Positions 55,879-64,000 of a stretch of DNA of 64,000 nt are shown in pieces. Numbering within the stretch: the first letter of the stretch is position 1; each line of letters starts with the position of its first letter. The notes beneath the pieces are model-generated. The model ran no database searches, was not told the DNA's origin, and saw only the letters and a program-made list of their open reading frames with translations. The stretch is from Phalacrocorax aristotelis (Eukaryota; Chordata; Aves; Suliformes; Phalacrocoracidae): positions 1,612,001 to 1,676,000 of the forward strand of contig NC_134286.1 of the NCBI RefSeq assembly GCF_949628215.1, read 5' to 3'. The translations under genes and the position numbers were made by a program.

Positions 55879-56125
55879 CAGGAACAAAACGTAGCAAGGA
55901 TTTGGACAGAGGAAAACACTAATTCCACCCTCTCAGTGTCACAGATTTCCTCCAGCCAAAACAAAACAAAATGAAACAAAACGAAACCAAACAAAATGCT
56001 CACGAGTCCAAGAAAGTAACAAACATACAAAGGCACGATCATGACTTGGAGTAGACTTGAAAGAAATTTCTGAGTCAGATGAAAGGTGTTCATTAGATCA
56101 TTATGAATTATTAAAGGAGTTCTTG

Positions 56126-59100
56126 TGCTTGGCGGTTGCCAGAGGTAATTTTTGCATGTTTTAAGAGACCAGCCTACAGCAAGAACTTGATTGCCTAAAA
56201 CAGATGTTTTTGTACCTGCTATTACAAATATTATTACCCTTTGTATTAATGACCTGATTTAGCAAGTTTTGGGTGTGGGAATGACAGTTACAGTTCGATG
56301 CTGAAAAAAAAAACTGTTTGTGATTTTTTCATTTATTTGGCTTCTCTGTTCAGTGTCTTCTTTCCTACTTCTCAGGCATCGAGCAAAATGCCTGGGAAGC
56401 GTGGAACATTATGTACACAGGAGTGCCACGTTGGCTATAATTCTTAGTATCGTAATATTCTTCTGGGTATTGAATCATTTTGATGTGCAGGAATTTGCAT
56501 GCGTAACTCCTTACACATGATGTTGAGAATATACCCCTAAATTTTAGTGACAGATGGATGGCTCAGATTGATCCAATTTGCATGATGATGATGATGTGCT
56601 AATTTGAATAAAATGCATCATGCATGATGCAGAAAGGGTATGTTATATTTGTTGCTGGAGAGGAAATAGTCACATGGATGGCATCTCAAATACATTTCTT
56701 ATACAGGAGTATGCTTTGTGAGGTGAAAATCTGCAGGAATGACAACACGTTGGTATGTAAGAGTTGTGTTAATAACCCGTTCACAGTCCTTATGTGTATC
56801 TTGGATGGGTAAACCCTTTGCCTCAGTTTCTTTATTTGCAAAAAATATATCTAATTATTCAGTTAGACTTAATAACAGAGTGCAAATGCAAACCAACGTT
56901 AAATACCTTGCCATTAAACAAAACGCAGCCTATGGGGTTTTGATACTGATAAAATGGATAAATCACGTCATCCAAAGTTTAGTATATTTCTAGCTGAATT
57001 TATTTAATTTCTGGATAGATTTTTGGAGCTTTGTGTAACTAGGGAAGCGCACCACTGGCATGAAGATTTATTGCATCGCTTAACTCTTAAATGTCTGGCA
57101 GCGTAGTAAAGTCCACAGAGGGGAAAGAAGCGTAGCCAGCCCATTGGGAGGAGCTGAGGTGCCCACCCGGTGCGTGGGAGACCCGTGCGCTGTGACTTTT
57201 GCCATTCCCCCGAGTCCCCAACGAGCACCCTGCCCACGCCCCACTGATACCCTTGGAGCTCTCCTACGTCCCAGGTTAACCCCAGTCTCCCAGGTGTCAC
57301 ATAGATGTCAACCACCACTCCATTTTATTTTGTTCTAAGGAGAGAAAAGCAAAATTTCCACTTTCTGCACAAGTGGGCAAGGTGCTGCAGGTCTGTACAG
57401 AAAATTTGTCATAACGCTCTGATTCCTTGGACAGGATTAGAGCTGACTCCTTTTGTCATGACTGGTGCTTGTGATCTGGGAACAAAAGCTCTTTTGTACT
57501 TAGGCTGTGTTAGAAGTTTGTTGGGCCACGGTTGCAAACGTGCAGGTCAGGGAATAAAGCTAACCGTGCAATAGCTGTGCACCCATCAGAAGCACCTGTT
57601 AACACCACCTGGAACATCAATGAAGTGTAAAATTGAGGCCGTGGATGTTTGTAAATTGAGAGGTCACGGAAGTTTTTGTAGTGACAGCTTTTATTCTCCT
57701 GTCCTCTTGTAGGTGACAAGGGAGCGGTAAAATATGTTTAAGCAATAAGAGCAAAGATAAATAAGTAGTAAACATGAAGTGGAAATAATTTTATAAAAAA
57801 TACTGAAATAGAAATACAGTTAGATGTTGGGATGTGTCTACCTTAGATGACTTATAAGTGGTGATCTAGAAGCAACCTTTTTGAATCCTAATGCATTATA
57901 CGTGCTTAGGTTTCTCCTTTTCTAATTTCAATTAAAGCTTGTGTTAATCTGAAAGATCTTAACATTGTGCTTCAATGTTACATCAAAAATATGGTAACAC
58001 TGCACATTTCACTAATGTGCCTTCTCAAATAGGAGTTGTATTTTGTCATATGGTGTTTTCTGTCAGGAAATAGTAGGTTTCAACAGATGAACAAAATGTT
58101 TTAAAATGTTTGCTTAAAAGAAATCCCAACAGAGGTAAAAAAATGTACACATAAGGAGCCCATTTCAAGTTACTGAAATGCAGACAGGAGGGAAAAAAAT
58201 CCTATGGGAAATCTACTTTTCAGGTATTCATGAATAGTATCTCAGCTTCTGAAATGGTTAGTAACATTGGTTTCCCATTGCAAAGATGTGAATCACAGCC
58301 CTGTTTCTGTTGACAAATGGAAATGATATGCTGATGATATCAGCCTTTCTTTCCTTTGCTCAGCTATGGAAATCAGATCTGTCATACCTGCCGGTATGGA
58401 CAAGTGATTACAGCACAAGTGTGGGATGTGGTGTATTTTCTGAGCTGTGGGGAACATTGTGCCACTACTTACAGTCTAGTGTTTCCTAACTTTGCTGATC
58501 ACAGGGGAAATATTTTTTCATGGGGAAAAAAATGAAAAGCCGTTTGTCTTCAACTGACTTGGCATAGTGAAGTTGGCAGGATCAGACATTTTTGCCTCAC
58601 CAAGGAAGATGTTTTAGGCTGAATTGGAAAGAGCGAAGGTTAATGGTTGGAAACAAAAGGAAATGCAGCAGCGGATTTGGTTTGATCTTCATTTGTGTAA
58701 CATGTTTGTTTGGTCCTCAGAAGTTGTTCTGTTCAGATTGAATGATTTTGTGCTGAAATAGACAGGCTATTTCATACGCGGGCTTGATGGGTCCAGAAGG
58801 AGGAGAAAGGAGTAATGTTTTCTGAGAGTGTATTTCCCAGTGGAAGAGCACTTCTGGTCCTGCTTAAATCCATGAGACTTGACTTGGTGTGGCAGGAATC
58901 ATGTTCTTGAGTTGTACGGGCTGCCCAGTGCACTTAGTCTGCCTTTCACCAAGTTGGAGAGGAGGAACTCCATTTAGTAATACTTGCAGCAGGCAAAGGT
59001 ATAATTTTAATTGTGATTTCTTTGAGAATAAACAGCTAATTTCAAAAATTAATCAGATCCTATGATCATTCTTCCAACCTTTGAAAATCTTGGGACTAAA

Positions 59101-61304
59101 TGAAAGATAGTCTGCATGTTAACATCTGTTTTCTGGAAGCCAGTGTTATCACTTACTGAGCAAATTGGTTTGGTCAGGATGTGTAACTTATGTAAACAGA
59201 CACAAAATAAGGAAAATAAATATATTTGAACTGGTGATACTCTTAACCTAAATAATTAATGTGTCAGTTTTGAGGAACTGTGGTGGGAAGTGTCAGTAAA
59301 ACCAAGCATCTCGGTAGAGCCCAGCAGATATTCATACCAAACACATGACTTTTCCTAGGATTAATTGTTTTATTTCCCTTTTGTTTAAGTATTAGACCTA
59401 TTGTTTGATATGTTGCACAATTAAGATAAAAAGGAAGACAAATATTCAATGTTCAGGTAACATATGAATGTTGTCCTCTATTCTAGTGAGTTGAGAATGA
59501 ATTTTATATTAGTAACATGCATGTCTCCATTCTCAAATTATCCGTAACCTTATAATCCCTGCTTTATGACTGCTGTGCACAATTACTGGTGTAGCTGTGA
59601 AGTCTGTTTCATTCCTTCATTTCAATTCAACAATGAAAAAATTTAAATTGTATGATTAATCAAGATACATTACCCAATCTATTTTGTTGTTATATCCTGC
59701 TTTACTGGCAGCTTAATGAGTGTTGTTAAGCATTTGCTTAAGTTATCCGATCAAAGTGTCTCTTGTTAGATTTTCAGCATCAGTGCTGTGCCAATATCTG
59801 GTCAAGCACTAATGCTTTGCTGTTTGAACTAGCAACAGAACTGCAACAGATGTTTATTTTCCTTTAACTGCCAAGTGCATGGAGAAGGGCTGAACTTATT
59901 AACTAAATGGTTTAAGTATAAGTTAACTCACCTACAAAGCGGTTTGGGTTCTTCTCAGGTCTTTCAGATTTGAATGCAAACAAGATGTTCTCTTGCACTT
60001 GAAAGGCAGGCTGGTGGGTAGATACGGCACGGTCAGATGCCTGGAGGAACAGGAATTATCCCCCTAGTATTGTTTTGCACAGGCTGTTTTCTAACACGAT
60101 AGAAAACGAAATCTGTTCTCATTATATTTTTGTCACTACAATCTGAAACACTCATCTCATGCGCTTCTCCACATAAAACCATCAAGCATTTTAAAATGTT
60201 AATCTTAAAAGGGATAATTTGATATAACCTATTTGTGGTTTCTTTGAAAATTAACTATTGTTGGGTTCTGTAGATTGCTTGTATTGTTTGCTTTGGCAAG
60301 TGCCTTATACCGAGCCTACAGCTAATAATACCACTTTATTTCTTCATCCTGTTACAAGGAGTTTTTCTGATATTGACCTAAATCTGCATCCTTTCCAGAT
60401 GGTGGAAATTGCCTTCCGCTCCCTGTTTGTCTCCCTCACTAGAGACCTGAGATTTTGAGTTTGGTAAATTTGCATATTGCTCTTTTATTCCTTCGACATT
60501 TGATGGCTTGATCACCTTTTGGATAGAGGAGGAACATGCAAATTCTATGAAAGTATTTCCTATTCTGCTAGGTAGGCCCTTACAAACACCCAATCTCCTG
60601 TGCTTTCCCCACCAGGGCATGATTCTAAGCAAGCACGTGGGGTACTCTCTGTGTTTTCTGTGCTAAAATAGACTTGTGGTTTCTGTCAAGGAAAATGCTA
60701 TACATTGATGCTGTTATGTATCTGAACATCAAACTCTCATCAGCTGTCTCTTCTGTTGCAATTTTTTTTTTAAGGAAAGGAGAAAAGATACTGCAAATCA
60801 TGCTAAAAAGGGTTTCCATTTTCTTTCTGCTATTATGTCTCTGGCAGAGTGTTTCTGCTGTCCGCTTTGTATACATGCTTTTGGGCATATCCTGTCACAT
60901 GAAATGTTAACATTTGGTAGAGTGTTGTAAATTTAATCTGGTTTTCACATGGATGTGGAAATTAATAGGGAAATATATCTGTGTTTACCTAAAACGTTTT
61001 AGCATCAAATAACAAAGGTCTACTGATAGGGGAAATGCAGGGCAAATTCAATAAGAAATGCAGAAGGGTAGGATAAGGATTTGAAAACATTCTCATGTTG
61101 CACAATGCTGCGTTAAATCCTATTTCATAATGAAAGAGTAATGCAATGATAGCTGCAGTTGATGTCCCACAAGGTAGGCGATTTAGAAGCAAGTACTAGC
61201 AAGGCTGTCTTGTCAATACTATTTCGTCCTACTGCCAGTTCTGAGGAGAAAATATAAGCCAGGTTAGGGTGTATGTACGATTGGTATTTGGCAAACGAAT
61301 ATTT
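56126..61304. other. Unannotated AT-rich region
   Basis: About 5.2 kb without recognised genes, CR1s or LTRs. Only short frames on both strands, and a short 'gatgatgatgatg' run at about 56584-56596. Confidence 0.5.
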
Positions 61305-61857
61305 TGCTGGTTTTAGCTGGGAGACAGTTAATGTTCTTCCCTGAAGCTGGTGCAGTGCTGTGCTTTGGACTTAGTATTAAAACAATGCTGATAACACACC
61401 GATGTTTTGGTTGTTGCTGGGCAGTGCTTGTACTAGTCAAGGGCTTTTCCAGCTTCCCAGGTTCTGCTGGGAGCACAAGCAGCCGGGAGGGGAGGGGGCA
61501 CAGCTAAGAGAGCAGATTCAAACTGGCCAGAGGGACATTCCATATCATGTAACGTCATGCCCAGTAGGTTAACTGGGAGGATCTGGCCGGGGGAGGGAAG
61601 GGGCAATCATGGCTCGGGGACCAGCAGCGTCAGTTGGCGGGTGGCGAGTGGTTGCGTCATTTGTGTTTCTGGGTTTTTTTCCCCTTATTATTATAATTAT
61701 TATTTTATTTTAATTATTAAACTGTTCTTATCTCAACCCACAAGTTTTTTTCCTTTTGCTTTTGCTCTTCCGATTCTCTCCCCCGTCCCACAGGGGTGGG
61801 GGGAGTGAGCGAGTGGCTGCGTGGTGTTTAGTTGCCGACTGGGGCTGAACCACGACA
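61305..61857 (+). mobile_element. Solo LTR, avian ERV (same broad family as the 8.8-kb LTR)
   Basis: Begins TGCTGGTTTTAGCTGGG and ends GAACCACGACA, about 553 bp. ATTAAA precedes 'ctgttcttatctcaacccacaag', and 'cattccatatcatgtaacgtcatgcccag' is shared with the other LTRs. No internal region adjoins it, and no clean 5-bp duplication was seen (TATTT on the left, CAGGT on the right). Confidence 0.88.
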
Positions 61858-64000
61858 CAGGTATAACTCTTCTTCTGTTACTTGCTGCCAAGCTTACAGT
61901 CGTTTCATTTCTGGATTTGATAGAACTGCTGTAGGAAATAACAGATCGGCTATGATGTTATATTCCAATTTTACGCTTCGTTTTCTCTGTCCATTACAAT
62001 GACTGCAGTTGTTGTTTATGGGCATCCTAAGGATGCATAGGTAGGAAAGGTGAAGATAAGCAGTACAACAGGGACAAATGAGAACTTAACTCCATCACAT
62101 GCTGTTTTTCTGATTTAAACAGAAAAATAAAACAAGAATTGCAAGCAATATCATTTTAGTTACTTCAATTGTTCTTCCCCTGTAAAATGTCTTTATCCCT
62201 TTTCTTCTCCCAGCCAGTTCCATTTCTTTACTGAGGATCAGATTTGAGCTTTGCGAACGCCTAAATCTTCCTTCTTGAGTCTTCAAATGTTTTCTTGTAG
62301 CTGTAAGTGTCTGTTCAGATACACACTCAGGCAGAGAGCGTTATGAAACTGAAACTCCTTCATAAAGTGAAATTAAACTGTTTTGTGAAAATGCTTGGAA
62401 TTATCATGGTCCACTTGGATCCAAGCTGGGAACGAAACTGCACATTATTGGCAGTGCTCTCTTGCTCTTTTTATTTGCTTTGTTTGATTTAGTCTTTTGT
62501 TCCATTTATTTGTGTTTGGTTATACTGAACTGTGCCATAAAAGAGAAAATGAGTTTCAATATTGAGCAGCTATGTTTCTGGCAGTCAGAACTACAGCAAC
62601 ATAATGAGAATCTCGTATATTATGTAATACCTTTGATTTCACACGTTCCCCCAGTGCTTTAGTAACTTAAACTTTAGAATAGGGTTGGTTCGGCTCCTCC
62701 TGGATAAAGCTTCCACTAGGACTGAATAAATAATATCCTTACAGGTTTAAGACAAAAAAGGAAAGCATATATTATTCAGATGGGAACTTACCAGGGAATT
62801 TAGAGGAGAAAGGGAATTTATTTCATTATTTAAAATTCAAGTAAGATGTTGCTCTCAGCGCACACACTCTGAAAATGCCACAGACAGCTTTTAACGATCA
62901 TGGAAGCGCACGTTCTCATGGGATGTCTTTCCCAGCAACTGCGCAGAGCACCCATCCCAGCTGTGGGGCACCCAGCTGCTTGGCACCGGGGAGCAGGGAG
63001 GACTGCAGCCTGGCTACCTTGTGCTTCTGTTCAGTCCTTTAAAAGAGTGATATAAAAACCTAGTTGAGCATCAACTTCAAAGTAGAGATGTGCAAGCTGA
63101 TACAGGTTGGGCTGAGAAGCGTAATAGCCGCAAAAAGGCAATGTATTACAGAAAGTGCTAATACTTAAGTATACAGAGGAGATGCCAACCTAAAATTAGG
63201 CTGAATTATAAAAGAATAGCAAATCTTTCCAAAGCTTCACATAGATTATTTTTCAATTTCTGACTCTTTCAGAACTGGAGACTGTACAACAGCCAGATCC
63301 CCAGCTTGACCTGCTATTATTTCCTTAAGAGCATTCTATTTGAACACAGCATCCTTCAACCATTCAACAGAAGACCTTGAACTCTGCTCCTTCTCATAGC
63401 AGGGGTTATGCTGAGAACACTTTTAATAACACTTCTTTTCATCTAGGGATGCTTCTGGAATATATATGCTACTAGTTTCCTTGGAGACTGACATGCAGTC
63501 AGCACAATGGCTTTATAGCACCTGTAAATCAAACTTCAAAAGAAGGGACTGTCCTTGCTAGTGGAAATGGCAGGCATGGTGGTGAAAGAAGAGTGTTTTG
63601 CTTTCTACTTGTCTTCCAGAGGATGAGATGGCAGTGGTCCCATATAGAGGTGGAGGTCTAGGGACTGTGAGATGGCGTCAGATGGTGAAGGCTGGCCAGA
63701 CTGTCTGTGTAGCAGAGTTCAGACTGCCCAGAGATTTTATCAAAACATAGCACAGGGCCTCATTTAATTTGTGGACTACAAGGCCTTGTTTTGCAAATGG
63801 TTTTGTGGATGCAGCAGTTACAGAGTAACTACTGTCTAGATATGAAAAGATATTTTAGTAATTCTAATCAGCTTGAGCATCCCTTTAGCAATTTCTTTCA
63901 TGCTATCACAGATCTTGCAGTCTTCCGAAGTCCCTTGTATCTAGCCTTCCTGTGTGAAGAGATAAGGCCCATTCACTGTGAGGAGAGGAGTTTGGATCTG
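61858..64000. other. Unannotated AT-rich region to the window end
   Basis: No gene, repeat family or RNA recognised. Short open frames only. Confidence 0.5.

Larger units (their letters stand above)
51775..56125 (-). pseudogene. AHCTF1: AHCTF1-like pseudogene fragment, inverted arm
   Basis: The reverse complement of this stretch matches 15855-20660 through introns and exons. Six exons, corresponding to exons h, i, j, k, l and m of the plus-strand copy, have exactly the same lengths (124, 57, 147, 188, 145 and 114 bp). Several residues are more like mammalian ELYS than the other arm is ([28 protein letters not shown]). Damage visible: TGA in exon l at 53094-53096, donor of exon m changed from GT to CT (52759), and acceptor of exon h reading TG instead of AG (55879-55880). 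The CR1 of the other arm is absent, and about 40 bp of intron missing from the other arm (about 53545-53590) is present. Confidence 0.92.

Overview
This is a stretch of bird genome, probably from a repeat-rich, poorly recombining or heterochromatic place such as the W chromosome, a pericentromere or another degenerate segment. The bird assignment rests on three CR1 LINE 3' ends, several avian-type LTRs (including an ERVL-like provirus) and a ~21-bp satellite with alternating short A and T tracts. That satellite architecture is known from the chicken W-chromosome XhoI/EcoRI repeats and the CNM/PO41 families. Species and chromosome cannot be fixed from the sequence alone.

Layout. 1-8386 is satellite with three nested periods: ~21 bp, then blocks of mostly 823 or 602 bp, then a 3728-bp super-repeat. 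At about 8386 the satellite cuts straight into an exon of AHCTF1 (ELYS, the nucleoporin that seeds nuclear pores on chromatin). 8387-21013 (+) holds 15 AHCTF1-like exons covering the alpha-solenoid part of the protein; the N-terminal propeller and the AT-hook tail are missing. The exons are interrupted by a solo LTR with perfect 5-bp target duplications and by two CR1 fragments. 22.1-24.4 kb holds a possible unassigned exon and a broken ERVL-like provirus remnant with its 3' LTR. 24.4-26.6 kb is a second, older satellite block with an inversion junction. 27239-33744 is a nearly whole ERVL-like provirus (LTR, Lys-type primer site, gag, pro-pol-integrase, LTR, no env). 33.7-39.9 kb is mostly unannotatable sequence with one CR1.

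39974-48321 (+) is a CCDC81-like gene, predicted here as 16 open, phase-compatible exons: two HU-like domains and then a long charged tail. 48.3-51.8 kb is GC-rich sequence with an LTR fragment and a trio of ZNF143-like motifs. 51775-56125 is a second AHCTF1 fragment in inverted orientation. It is homologous to about 15855-20660 and has a nonsense codon and two damaged splice sites. 56.1-64 kb is AT-rich sequence with one further LTR at 61.3 kb.

The main picture is a gene-derived inverted repeat: two AHCTF1 arms about 31 kb apart, flanking ERVL-like elements, a satellite island and a lineage-type CCDC81-like gene. One arm is open in every exon and the other is clearly dead. Nothing here looks like an operon, CRISPR array or bacterial system, and no tRNA or rRNA gene was recognised.
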